NCBI GenBank assembly: GCA_037447655.1
Contig: JBBHKE010002012.1
Coordinates: forward strand, 109,945-173,944
DNA length: 64,000 nucleotides
Direction: 5' to 3'
Source: Zygnema cylindricum
Lineage: Eukaryota > Streptophyta > Zygnematophyceae > Zygnematales > Zygnemataceae
Shown here: positions 33,933 to 60,229 of the stretch, piece after piece
How the letters are laid out: each line of letters begins with the position of its first letter
How positions within the stretch are numbered: position 1 is the first letter of the stretch
Position numbers and translations under genes: made by a program
The notes under the pieces: model-generated
Databases searched by the model: none
What the model was told of the DNA's origin: nothing
Seen by the model: the letters and a program-made list of their open reading frames with translations, nothing else

Positions 33933-35969
33933 GGAAGCCGTGGCCGCAAGAAAATTTAAGAGAGAGAGAGAGGACGTAAAAAGTTAAGCCTCCCAGTAAA
34001 GCAGTTTCTCCATGAGGAGCTGCCACTATTTGTACAGAAACATTTACTTGTAGTAATTTTCAGGCCAACTTGCTCTCATGTCGTGCCAGTAGACTAACTC
34101 TTGTATATGTGCTTGATATTACCTGTTTTTATAAGGATTCAGCTACCATAGCCTTAATTTGATAACCTGGCTTAGCTTGGCTAGATTGCTGATTGGCTAG
34201 TAGCTTATGGAAGAGAAAGAGCAATGTCTTGTAAAGCATATCCTCCGTCCTGTAAAGCTTCAGCAAAACCTGGCAAACGCTTTTTAGCATGTTCTTGCCA
34301 ACTAAACTTTTCACCTGTTGTAGTTTCTTCTCCTTTCAATAAAGCAATCTGTACATAACCCGAACCACCTTGTAGGCAAAGATATAAGGTATATGCTGAT
34401 AACCATCATGGTAAGCTGAGGGTGATCAATCAAGATTCTCCGAGGGTCCATGCGTAAACGTTAACCGTCCGATGGTTTTTTATCGGCATCCGCGGATTTA
34501 CCGCTCTGTCCAGCCAGCAGTATGGCGCTGCACCGCTCATCGTTATTAGTGTTGAAAAAAAATAATACTGATAAAGATGAACGGTCCATGTACGAATGCG
34601 CTCATGCATGGAGGAACGTGAGCTACAAACTGGCGTACAATCGCTGCGCTTTTGAGATTGAGTTCCAACATAGACGGCCTATGGACAACCTGTCACGTCG
34701 TATGTCACGTCGCATGGGCCATGTGACTGTTGTAGATGGTGGATGCAAATCCACCAAAAGCGACCAGGAAATCTTACTCGGAGGATATCCTCTCACCCAT
34801 GCGAAAAGACAGCATCAGGGAGGATGGGATTTGGGTTTTAGAACGTCACAGCACGGATGGGTTTCTCTCACTCTCCTTCCCTCCCTCCCTCCCCGTTTAC
34901 GCTATTTTTTTTGGTCATTTGAACAGCATTACTTATTATTCTTCTTTACAAAAAAAATCGGCCAAACTCCTTTCAAGTTGAACAATTTTTGAAAGTTTCG
35001 CCAAAGAGTTCACCTTACATCTCCATAAGAGTTGATAAAAATAATTCGAGAGAGAGAGCTCTTTTGCCAATTACATAAATTAGTGTTAAAAAAACTATTT
35101 AGTTGAATGGCCCATAATGGTTTACCATTGTGGTTTCTTAATTAAGTCTTATTCCACCCATAATGAGTCTTGTGGAAAAAACAGGATTTACTTTTATCTC
35201 TCTTTGCACATAGTTGACTCTAGTATTTCATCTAAACTCTAATAGCGTTGAAAGAAGTACCGTATGCAATTTAAGTTTACTAGAAACACAGGAAATTCTT
35301 TTGGCTTAATTAACAAAAGTAATGTCTTCATTCGTTCCTTTTAACTTGCACATTTACAATTTCAAATATTTATAAGACCAGCTTTGTAGTTTCTTCTTTC
35401 CTTTTTTTGTTCTTTGTTCCCTACAATAGGTCATTAATTTGGTTTTGAAACATATGAAGCCTCAACTTGATTACAAAAGAGAAATTAGAAAAATCTGATC
35501 ACAATTCAACATACCATGCTTATAATAGTTTCAAAAATATGAATTCAGCACAAGAATGTAACACAGAGTAAAGACGGTTTTACTAATTTTCATTTACCAT
35601 GAAAATTTCCGGCACTTAAAACTGGAAAAAGAATATCGAAAAAGAATATCGAAAGAAACATCAAACAAAAGGTTCAATAAAATATACTTTAAAGGATCAT
35701 TAAGGTAACCAAAGGCAGCAACACCTTTTATTTCTTTTTTGCAAATGAACTTTATACTAAGAAAAAAAAAAAGACAAAATGGTTAAAAAAAGAAAACAAC
35801 AACAAAAAAACCCAGACCTCAAAAAGTGCCTCACAGAAAGGTCGTACATTATTTCGTATGGACAAAAATGGCAATTAAATATTCAAAACCGCCTAAAAAT
35901 GGTTCCCAAATTTGCATAAAAAATGGAAATCTCAAAGTCACGGTAGAAAACGGGTATAGCTATTAGATT
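33933..35969. other. Intergenic region between the BTB/NPH3 5' end and the PheRS 3' end
   Basis: An (GA)n run sits at about 33960-33972 in the presumed 5' leader of the BTB/NPH3 gene. The block caccgctcatcgttattagtgttg at about 34531-34555 matches the end of the ATTAGTGTTA foldback elements. The 156-residue frame at 34522-34992 has no recognisable domain. The rest is AT-rich with no feature seen. Confidence 0.45.
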
Positions 35970-50863
<14,894 letters not shown>

Positions 50864-50871
50864 CCTGTATG

Positions 50872-50885
50872 TGTGTGCCTGTGTC

Positions 50886-50936
<51 letters not shown>
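50872..50936. repeat. (GT)n(GA)n microsatellite in the PheRS 5' leader
   Basis: Compound GT then GA repeat lying 9 to 73 bases upstream of the synthetase start codon, so it is probably in the 5' untranslated region or core promoter. Confidence 0.92.
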
Positions 50937-50938
<2 letters not shown>

Positions 50939-50950
50939 ACAAAAGGACTC

Positions 50951-50958
50951 TGACGTCA
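50951..50958 (-). promoter_or_regulatory. TGACGTCA palindrome upstream of PheRS beta
   Basis: A perfect TGACGTCA, the classic binding site of plant TGA/bZIP factors, lies about 90 bases upstream of the start codon at 50863. The octamer could occur by chance, and its use here is inferred only from position. Confidence 0.35.
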
Positions 50959-50963
50959 CAAAC

Positions 50964-51233
50964 TCTCTCCTCTTCTCCAGTATTTTAGGTTTGAATGAAA
51001 TCAAAGATGGAATTAGGGTTCATGAAAAAGTGGAGTTTGAAACTGGGGGGGGGAATGTGGGCTCGTTAGCCGCGTGTTCAACTGTGCGAAACAATCGGAG
51101 CGGCTATATGTGGTTGTCCCAAACTACGCGTAATGATTGATATTTCGAGTATTATACGCATATAGTATAACAAGCTAAAAACCTATTTAGTGGCGGAGGG
51201 TAAATAATTTGCCATGTATTCTTTACCCAGGCT
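50964..51233. other. Junction between the PheRS promoter region and the DNMT retroelement
   Basis: Unique-looking sequence with a CT-rich leader-like stretch (ctctctcctcttctcc) and no LTR end, polypurine tract or target duplication that could be recognised. The retroelement coding sequence stops at 51234. Confidence 0.5.
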
Positions 51234-52540
51234 TTACAGCAGCCCAAGCCTCCGGCGGTCTACCCCATAGGTTAATGTTGAATTCCAATCCTCTACCCCT
51301 CCGGCTAGGACGCTACTGCTGACAACTTCCGCTAAAACTTCCGCTAAGCTGTCGCCATCTGAGCCGCCGCCCCCCCCCACTGGGAAAACCTGCGGTGGTG
51401 AAATGTGAATTTTTCTCCACCTTTCTCTCCCCCCCTCAAGCTGCAAAGTTGCCTGCATCGCTAACAACTGAGGAGCTTGAAGGTAAACAGCCCTAGATTC
51501 CGGGGACTTGAGACTGGAAAAGGCGAGTGCATGCTTGAGTACCCATGTGATCGAATTCAAGTCCATATTCTGTCCAATTAGGCTACACCTATGAAGGTTT
51601 GAAATATCTGGTGCTGCCGTGGTGCCTTTATGAAATCCCATCGCTTCTTCCCGTTCTGCAATCGTCGGTGTTGTCCAGATTCCCGCCTTATTGTCAAAAA
51701 TCATTCCCGTTGCTCCTTTCCGATAAGCGTGACTGTGAGGGAAAGAAACCAAAGTCGGGAGTGCTCTCCGTGGTAATCATAGTTTGTTGCACCGAAAGAA
51801 AGGAGAGCGGTCTGGTCACGTCACAGGGGTGGCCATCCTGCCTTCCCCAAGTATTTGCTGCACCAAATTCTGAGGGTCGAGAATTTGCTTGTCTAACAGT
51901 CGTCAGAGTACTGGAAGCGGGATCATATTTGTCCAATATGCCCTTACTCTGTGTGCACGGGATCCCATCTGTGCGGCGTCGAAACCCAAGGGAGCTCCTA
52001 AAATCCGGGTTACGTGATTCCAGATGTCCGCAACCTGTTTCCTTTTATCATCTCCCGGGTTGACATTTTCCAGAACATACACCACTGCTGTGTCCTGATG
52101 ATGTTGAATCCACGTGATTAATTCGATCATCCGGTGAAATGTTCCACTTCTGCAGTCTATATGCCCTTTTCCTTGTCCGTACATTTTGGGGAAAACTTCG
52201 GTGAGCTGTGGAAATGGCTTTCACTGGAAGTTGTTGAGGATATAGGTGATGAAACTGGTGGAGGCGGTGTTCGCTGACTGCCTGCGCCTCGGGTGATATT
52301 TCCACGGCCGCGTATGACTCCACCAGATATCTTGTTTTCAAAACCGCTTCCAAATCGGAACTAATTCCTGAAAATAGAGATAAAATACGCAGTCCGGAAT
52401 CGGAGACTGCCAATGACACCACTAGTCGATTGAACTCCTCGTTACCGGACTTAGGTTTGGAAGCATTAGACAGTGGTGTAGAAACGACTTCCTTCAATGT
52501 TAAGGCTGAAAATGCCTTATCCACTCCCCGCCGGAGTTTT
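51234..52540 (-). pseudogene. Retroelement-encoded cytosine-C5 DNA methyltransferase, catalytic loop lost
   Basis: Motif I reads RILSLFSGISSDLEAVLKT (S-adenosylmethionine binding; usually FSGIG), followed by YAAVEISPEAQAVSEHR. Then YVLENVNPGDDKR (motif VI, ENV) and GFDAAQMGSRAHRVRAYWTN (motif VIII, QxRxR-like). The C-terminal part has VSFPHSHAYR, EREEAMGFHKGTTAAP and LIGQNMDLNSI (motifs IX-X). The Pro-Cys of motif IV should lie between PVKAIS..FPQNV and GHIDCRSGTFHRM but is absent in all frames at about 52180-52260, where the frame also changes. At least three frames are needed to read the whole domain. The architecture matches methyltransferases carried by LTR elements in some algae rather than host MET1/CMT, as no BAH, RFTS or chromo domain is nearby. 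Confidence 0.85.
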
Positions 52541-52549
52541 GCTACCTGC

Positions 52550-53186
52550 AATAATCGATTCTTACATTCCTCTTCCCACTGCTTGGAAATTGGGAATTGC
52601 TAGATTTCTTTGGCGATATCTGTAGAACTGCCAAACAGTTCCGTCGCAGATGATGTAGTGTACACCAGGTAGCAACCAAACACTGGGACTTTTGTCTTCC
52701 CCCGGTTCCATAAATCCAAAGAACCACCACTTGGGTTCGTTCCGGATTTTTGGGGTCCCGGACGGTACATTCTTCCTTCCACACGCTCAAACTCATATTG
52801 AGCCGAGTCCAAGTGGCCATTCCCAACAGAATTTTGAATCGAGTCCCTCTAACCACCAAAAAAGGAAGCTCAATTTTCACCCGTTGGCCTCCGTCATCAA
52901 AAAAATTGATGTCCATGGCCTTAATTATTCCATGGGCTGGTTGACTGCCGCAGCTTAGGGTGCTTAAGCAGATATTGCTTGGGCAGATTTCAGGCCGGAG
53001 TTCCTCGGGCATTTTTTGCAAAGCGGAGGTGGTAATGAGGTTGGGGAGAGCTCTGGTTTCGACCACAACGTCCTGGTATCCCACGTACCCGTTGAGCTTG
53101 AAGTTCCCGATACGGTTTAGTATAAGAGCCACTGATAAGGCTTTATAGTCCCTATCCACTATAGGGGTTTTACGATCGGTGGACAA
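52550..53186 (-). pseudogene. Retropepsin-like protease domain, degenerate active site
   Basis: The frame contains VVVETRALPNLITTSAL where a retroelement protease has a hydrophobic run, DTG/DSG, then PNLIS, and later PFLVVRGTRFKILLGMATWTRLNMS, like the flap and the ILGxxxL helix of retropepsins. The catalytic Asp-Thr-Gly reads Glu-Thr-Arg, so the enzyme could not work. The position between the gag zinc knuckle and the methyltransferase fits a gag-pol order. Confidence 0.65.
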
Positions 53187-53553
53187 AAATACTGCGGGTT
53201 GGCGGAGTGGTCCTGTCTACCCCCCCACTTTCCAGAGTGGATCTCCTCTCCCAATGCCTGAATGAGGATTTCTTCGGGCAGGTTGTGGGAGGATGCTAGA
53301 GTCTTCACGTGTGTGAGGGCATAGGGGGTGAAGTGTCGGACTAGCATGACAGCCGGTTTGGAGGATGGAAGTGTTGCTTTCGGTGAAGATGGGGATGAGT
53401 TCGGTTCCTGTAGATCCGGATCTTGTCTGCATCTTGTCCGGATCTTGTCTGCATCTTGTCTTTCTTTCTCACTTTCAGAGCCGGAATCTAGGATTGGAGG
53501 AGTTTGGGGAGTGTCATTTTCCAGGCGTTCGGCCATATATCTCTCAAACCAAC

Positions 53554-56500
53554 CTAATTCTCCTTTTTCTCTCGTTCCATTGACTCCTTCTCTCGCTGTT
53601 GTTTCTCGTTCTGGTAATTTTCGAAACCGAGAGGCAATTTAGGTTTGGAAGGAAGAGATGGGGATTGAATGGGTTTGAATCCTAGGCCGATGTCGCTGTT
53701 CAGCATTACTGCCCGGGGAGTAAACGACAAAGGCCTTGTAGCTTTCCGTTTGTGATCCCGCTGACCCATTTTTTGCATGTCCTGTCTTTGCATCGAGGTG
53801 GAACTACGGAATTGGCGCCGGCTGTCTCCCACCCCAACATTCCAAGTTCCAGACAGAAAGGTTCGGGCAGGGTGAGCATTTGGGGGTTCCAAATCCCAGC
53901 CCAATAAGTCGTCATCGTTGGCACCCGCGGTGCCTTGAAGCTCAAGCTCTGCGAGCTTCAGCAACAACTCGCGTTTCTGCTTTTGAAGTCGTTGTGCTGC
54001 TGTGAGAGGAGCAGGTCGGGAAGAAGATCCTAGGCGGAGGGCAGCTAACTCTGCAGCCATTGCTGACTTGGTTGCTGGATGATGATCTCCGGCGTAAGCC
54101 TGGCGGGAGCAGCCGGGGCTCGTTCAGATCTCTCCGGCGTGGACATAAGTTGGCGCCCCTAAGGGTAAAGTAGTTGGAGGGGGAGAGGGTTAACAATTGT
54201 TTCTCCTTCTCCAGTAAAGAAAGCAAATTGCATTATTTCCTTGGGTAATCCATTTTTCCGGAAACATTGGCCTTCCTTATGCCCCATAAATCCACAAGCT
54301 TCGCACTTGGCGCCATCGGTGGTATATTGACTCCAGATTTCGTTGGAGATTTGACATCATCAAACTTTGGAAGTTTGATTTGCCGCAACTGAGATTGGGA
54401 CATTTTAGAGGTTTCGCTCCGTGGAGTTGGACGGTAAGTTTCTTTAGTTACCGGGGTCTTGTCCTCTCCCCTCCCTCCCTTGAGCTTTTCTTGTTGTTTC
54501 AAGGTCTTTTTTGCACGTTCTTTCTTTCATTCGTTAAGTTTCAAAAGCAGCTCCAGTTTAAGTTTCCTGGTTTAGTGCTTCCACCCATGACCCGGTTGCT
54601 GACAATTCATGCAATTATAGACAAATACTTACTCATCTGCTCCCATAACTAGCTGTGACCCGCTGTCAGCCACTTGCTTCCCTTTAAGATTCCGCAAAGC
54701 TTGAAATTCAGCCTGTTCCTCTTCATTCAATGAGGTTTGCCCGGCGAATCGTGCAAAATTTGCTCGGGCTTTGCCGGTCACGGCCTTCTCCCTTGCCTTA
54801 CTGTGGACGAAGTGGTCATATAATTTCATCGCCACCAGTGAGAATTCTTTGGCGGAGGGATTGATGTCTTGAATTACTTGTCCACCAATCCAGTTTTCTA
54901 GAGTAGTGTGCCTTGTCGGTCCTAATGAATTACGGACAACGATAAAGTATTTAGTTGCCGTTGTCGGAAGGTCAATCGTGGAAAGTTTCGTTTTCTGGCA
55001 AAGGCTTGAGGGTCAGTTGAAAAGAGTTTGGAGAGTCTCGTTCTTCAAGCATCGAAATTTCGTGAATTCCTTGATTGCTGACTCGTTCCTCTCTGTGTAG
55101 AGCAGTCTCCAGATGTTCAGCAGAGTGGTACAAGGGATTAGCAACCATGCGAGTTGCTGTCTAGGCTGCCTGAATGGCTTGCAGCTGGTTAACATAGGCA
55201 CTTCCTTGTACCAACAGTTTCATGTCCTGTGTGAAGGTAGCGGTTACAGGGGTTGCAGCCGCTGCCGCTAAGTCAGCCTCCGCTTGCAGAAATGCCGCAT
55301 CAAGGACTAGATCCGAGATCTTGATGCTAGGAGCCATCAAAAGAGGTTGATGCTCCTTGTAATCTGCCAACCCCCCTCCAAAAAGGTAGTTGACCATCAT
55401 GGGGAAGAGGGTTGTTTTGAAGTCATCCGGAATGGCTCCTCCCCGGTACTTATTGATTTCGGCTTGTGTGAAAGATTTCCACAACAACTCGAAATCCGAA
55501 AATGCGATCCCCGAGCTATCTTCGTAAAGATCCGGATATCCCCCATTTCATTTTGTTCCTCTGCAGGGTTGGTGAAATGGGAAGAGGAAGGCCAGGTGGG
55601 ACTGATATACTGAGCCGGCCACATGACTCCCGTATCCTCTTCCTCGAGATCGGAACCGTGTCCTCCTCCGGTAGAAGGTGCTGCCCTGAGAGGTGTGGAT
55701 CCCCCTCCCACAAAGGAAGTACCAGCGTCCGAAAATATGGTGGGTGGAAGGATGTTCCCCACTACTCCTCTGTATCTAGGAGAGTATTGTTCCTCCCTGA
55801 GAACTTGCTCCACTGATTGGATGTAGAGGCGAGGTCGGCCCAAAAGAGGTCCTTGGGGAATGGTTGGCGACGAAGACGGAGACAAAGTTTGTTGGGGCCC
55901 GGTTGGATAAGGCGTATGTTTCCAGGTTTGCCTTTGGAGGTCTCGGAAGGTGGAGTTCCGGAACTGGTGGAAGGGGAACGCTTGTGAGGAGGTGAGTAAG
56001 CGGAGACGTCGTGTTTGAAAGGTAAAATAGGCGGCTCGGGAGGCCCCCGGACTGCAGCAACGAGAGAAACGGATGGTGAAGGGCAAGCCCGGGGCTCTAT
56101 AGTACGACCCGGGGAGTGAGAGGAAGGAGGAGGAGGAGAATATGGGAGATATGTAGATGCTCAGAGAGGTGGTGAAGGGGGTGTTGACGGCCTCAAGGTG
56201 ATGTGAATCCTCTCGTGCGGTCGTAACTCCACCAAAGCCTCCAGTGTCGAAGACACCTCCACCGAGACCAAGGTTGGCTCTTCGCGAGGAATAGCAGTAG
56301 ACTCAGTAGGTAAATCTGCACCCAAACCTCTCCTATTAGGTCCTTTTGTTTCCCTCCCTTCCCGGTGAAGAGGAGGCTCTCGGCTAGGCCCTGAGGAAGG
56401 AACGTCAGGCTGTGTGCTTGCCAGAGGAGAAGTTCTCAGAGCTGGTGCTTCGGCATGCGGCCCGGTCTCTGGTGTAGGAGGGGTCTGCCCGCTGAGAATC

Positions 56501-57658
56501 CCACTTGTCCTACGACGAGCTTCCCGAATAAGCATCAATTCCTGTTCCCATACCTTTCTCCTTTCTACCTCCAAGGCCTCCCAATCTACGGTGGCAGGTC
56601 GGCCCCCGCCGTAGCCTGTCCCTAGGATTTTAGAACCTCCACTAGCTCCTTGGCCTTTTTGACCACTTTTGTGAGATCCGCTGTCCCCACCCCCGGAATT
56701 TCGGGATCATTGGGTCTAGTCCGCCACCATCCCTCGGACAAATTTTCTGGTCCCGAACCTGGAACCTCTGGTTTGGTCGTTTTGGATCGCCAGAGCCCAT
56801 CGGCAGGGTGGACACGAGTTGCTGTAGGAGCACGTTTCTCGGTTGAGACTGACACAATAGTGGGGGACGTCTCCTCCTTGGGAAAAGGTGCGAATCTCCC
56901 CTTGTTGTCACGGTGATCAAACCTCTTTCCCCTCAATGGGTCTCGTGCTTCCCTCTCGATACCCCCTTCTCCTCTACGAAGCCGCGAAGGGGTACGCCCC
57001 CGAGAGGGTATGCTGGCTGCGTTGTTCGAGAGGAAGATGGGGGAGGGCGAGAATAGGGAGCTCTTTGGGAACGGTCCTGCACCGACTGTGAACAGCTGCT
57101 CTCCGAAAAACTGCTCAAAATCTCCACCACCCCTCCCACGGGTCTAACCTCTCTGACTCCATCTGTCCGAGCCACTCTGTGTACCAACTCCTTCTTCACC
57201 TTCAGCTCATAGAGGTCGTGAAGGGCAAGGGGTTCTTTACGACCTGGGCGACGTGGATCCATCAAAACCGCGGGGTCAATCTGGATCTCGGCCCGGGGAA
57301 CTTTGGATCTGGTGTGAAGCCCGACCTTCGGAAGAGGACCCAAATGAGTCTCCCTATGCGTCTGCCTCTTTGGCCGGGCCCTGGGAGACACTCGGTTCCT
57401 CTCTTGGGCCTGAGCCCGAGCTTCATTCCTTTCCTTAGCATAGGCCCTGGCGGCCTCCGCTAAGGAGGGGTAATGTTCGGGAGTCAGACTTGGAGGAAGA
57501 GGAGGAGAAGAAGCACTAGCTGGTTCGTTGGTCGAAGATTCTAAGACAGACTCCATGGGTACAGAATCCTTTGACATCTGAGACTTTTCCTCCTGTACGG
57601 CCCTCTCCTGCCGACCCTGCTCTCCAGATCCATTATGCGGAGTCTCTCCTCCCACCAT
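53554..57658 (-). pseudogene. Gag-like region of the DNMT retroelement
   Basis: Several long minus-strand frames (57658-56933, 56936-56622, 56574-56161, 56086-55397, 55487-55161, 54835-54629, 54060-53554) form a broken polyprotein. The N-terminal part is Ser/Pro/Arg-rich and disordered in character. The middle part (KSFTQAEINKYRGGAIPDDF, LFPMMVNYLFGGGLADY, and MAMKLYDHFVHSKAREKAV) has the helical look of a gag core but no family could be named. The frame at 54060-53554 (KQKRELLLKLAELELQ, a short coiled coil) lies after the zinc knuckle. Confidence 0.6.
54264..54305 (-). pseudogene. Gag CCHC zinc knuckle
   Basis: CEACGFMGHKEGQC follows the C-x2-C-x4-H-x4-C spacing of retroelement nucleocapsids. 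It is read in a frame different from the longest open frame here. After the knuckle the same frame continues FRKNGLPKEIMQFAFF. Confidence 0.8.
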
Positions 57659-58920
57659 GATGACAAAGAGAAATAGTATTAAATGTAACTAGTGCTCACT
57701 TCCAAAAAGAGAGCTTCCAAATATAAAGCTCGTATCCCCGATTATCCGAGCAGACAAGTAGCTTTTCAGTACTATGCTTCTTCTAAGGTAAGTCTATCGC
57801 ACTTGTTCCCTCAAAACCCACTGTCCTCATCCAAGGGGTTTTAGTTTACTCCGGAATAGTAACTCCAAAGCTAAGAGAACTCCAGATGAAGACACAAATG
57901 CACTACCATGTAGATAGATATAAATAAATATGATTGGCTTTCCAGATTTAACAATATCACCTTGCCCCAGAAAAGAGAATAAAAGATAGAAAATGTGATA
58001 TGTGACGAAGGAAGCTTAACATACACCAACAATCTAAGATGACAATTACGAAAAGGCGGCCCCTCTCCCGATAGTATCATCAAAAGGTATGGTACTCCTA
58101 CAACCTTTGGTGTTCGCAGCTCGGAACCGACCAGACTCTTCTCGGTTCCAAACAGCAAAAAGTCCAAAATCACCCAAAAGGGAACCGACCAGACTCTTCT
58201 CGGTTCCAAACAGCAAAAAGTCCAAAATCACCCAAAAGGAAGATAGTGCCAACTACCCGCCCGGACTGTGATTTCCACAAAAGAAGGTTTGTTGGAATTT
58301 CTGAGGGTTTTCTCAGGAGACAGTACTGAAAAGCAACCTGTCTCTTTCGACCCCAAGTGCTTTATACATCAAAGTTTGTCAAATTGCAGGTCTAAAAGTC
58401 AAAGCTACTATATTAACAAATGAGCGGCAAACAAGTGTAATGGAACTGACATAAGACAAAATAATCCGTACAACACTCGGGGCAAAAAATTCTGCTTCGG
58501 ACTGCGGCTAGATCCGCAGCCGAAAGTAATTATTTGGTCCACTATTATAAGACAAAGTCTTGAAAAATGACACTAATTTGCCAGACTTTGACCTAACGTA
58601 ATTAATGGACCAAAAGTCAACTGAGCCTGAGCTAACTTCCAACTGACGGCTAACAACATAATCTAGATGCAAATGCGGAAAGTTACGTGGCAATCCACAA
58701 TGTACACCCCACGGAGGCTGTCGGAAACTCGTCCCATGTAACGGAATTGCAATCTTTGAAACGGAAGAACTAGGTCATTTGGCCTCCGTTAGACGCGGAA
58801 TAAAGTGTGTTCCGCTCAGTTTAGGAAATACAAGGATCTTGTCCGGCTTGGTGCACTCCCTCCGCCGTACTCTGAATACCGTACAGGGTAAAAAGGGCCC
58901 GGAAATCTTTGGTGATATAA
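57659..58920. other. Right flank of the DNMT element with a 58-bp tandem duplication
   Basis: The unit ggaaccgaccagactcttct... occurs at 58123-58180 and again, nearly identical, at 58181-58238. Short frames that span it are duplicates of each other. No LTR terminus or primer-binding site for the DNMT element could be identified in this stretch, although it is where a 5' LTR would be expected. Confidence 0.6.
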
Positions 58921-58939
58921 AGGTATGTCTGAAAAGCAC

Positions 58940-59091
58940 ATGAGCTTGACAGTAGCCGATATTATCGGCTACTTATCGGCAATAAGACCGATAGCGATAT
59001 ATCGTACCAATATATCGATTATCGGGTCCCCGAAAAAAGGCCCATATCGGTTATTGGCAAATCCTTACCGATACACAACACTACAAAATAG
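58940..59091. repeat. Partial foldback element abutting 59092-59533
   Basis: Rich in cgatatatcg and atcgg words and ends ccgatacacaacacta at 59083, nearly the right terminus of the neighbouring element. Its own left terminus is missing, so it looks like a truncated older copy. Confidence 0.6.
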
Positions 59092-59533
59092 TAGTGTTGG
59101 GTATCGGGTAGTTTCATATCGCGATAATTTCGATATTCGATATATCGAATATCGATTGAGCAGATTCCTCGATATATCGTACCGGGACCAACATAAATTA
59201 TCGCGATGTATATCGCAAAATTTGCATATCCGTACAGTCAGAGTACGGAAAACCGTACGAAAAAGAGTAGGAGAATCGTACGAAAAATCGTACGGATATT
59301 TTGCCCGCCCCCCCACCCCCCCGAGCGCCGGGGGGTGGGGGGGGGGGGGGGTTTGGAAAAAAATTCCAAAATTTTCATTTTCGATATATCGTCGATATGA
59401 TATATCGGCGATATATTGGCGATATATCGCGATAATTTGAAATTCGATATATCGAAGCGATATATCGAATATCGGGTACATGAAATTCGATATATATCGA
59501 ATATCGGCAATGGGTCCTCGATACCCAACACTA
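59092..59533. mobile_element. 442-bp hAT-like foldback MITE with 8-bp target duplication
   Basis: Terminal inverted repeats TAGTGTTGGGTATCG... and ...CGATACCCAACACTA enclose 442 bases and are flanked on both sides by the perfect 8-mer CAAAATAG (59084-59091 and 59534-59541). The interior is composed of overlapping cgatatatcg palindromes, with a GC hairpin at about 59304-59352 (C/G homopolymer arms). Eight-base duplications are characteristic of hAT transposons. There is no transposase, so it is non-autonomous. Confidence 0.9.
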
Positions 59534-59541
59534 CAAAATAG

Positions 59542-60229
59542 GCACATATATTTTTTTGTATTTTTTTTTTTTACACAACACTTTGATTCTCGTCAGCTTT
59601 TTTTCCGGGGGGCTAACATGGCAATTCTCAATTTCAATTAGCTGACTTCTACGGTGCACTGTGATTTGTTTTTATCGAAGGAACCAACGTCAGTATTTCA
59701 TAATCACGCATGCCCACGAGGGCTTAAAGTCCGTCCCTTGACTCAGAGCGTGTTTTGGAGCCGTACGCTGGACTGTACTTTTACTGGATCGTGGCGACAA
59801 TCTTATCGACAAAAAGGTGGTTGGAAAACCGTACGGCTGTCTTGCCTAAAAGACAAACATCTGTCCTTATACGGAAGCCGAATGGAAAAACGAAAAGTTG
59901 CTTTGCGGAGACGAAAGAATCTTTACGATATTGTTGCATGGGGGAAATCTCCAAATCCCTCGGAGGTTATGCCACGTGTTTGTTAAAGATGACGTGTAAA
60001 ATCTCAAATGCGTGAACTTTTTGGTTTCACGTGGGGCACAAAGCGCAGAAGTGGACATTTCAAAAATGTCCGTACAACCATATCACATTTACACACGTGT
60101 AAAAATCGAGCGAAAAGTGTCAAAGGAGAATTTCTCACTTTTGAAAAAAACCAAACACGTAACCCAAAAACGGTAAGCGACAGAATTGTCAAGTTATTCG
60201 TACAAAAAGACCGCACGAGGAAGAAAGTT
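59542..60229. other. Spacer between two DNA transposons
   Basis: No recognised gene. Frames at 59654-59986 and 60008-60256 are Lys/Arg-rich without known motifs. Words such as tacggtgcactgtg and ccgtacg recur, as in the other MITE-rich parts of the window. Confidence 0.45.

Larger units (their letters stand above)
51234..57658 (-). mobile_element. Decayed LTR-retroelement part: gag, protease and a DNA methyltransferase
   Basis: Reading leftwards: a long Pro/Arg-rich gag-like N-terminus (57658 to about 55000), a gag core and a CCHC knuckle (54264-54305), a retropepsin-like block (about 53186-52550) and a cytosine-C5 methyltransferase (about 52540-51234). No RT, RNase H or integrase was found on either side, and no LTRs were identified, so the 3' part is missing or the copy was truncated. 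GC content is visibly higher than in the surrounding introns, consistent with insertion from another sequence class. Multiple frameshifts show that it is not active. Confidence 0.8.

Noticed and set aside
34522-34992. A 156-codon open frame on the plus strand
   Set aside because: Its start lies in a foldback-element end, its tail is low-complexity, and no domain or splice context supports a gene.
51599-52063. Plus-strand 154-codon frame opposite the methyltransferase
   Set aside because: It is the complement of a better supported coding region and has no domain.
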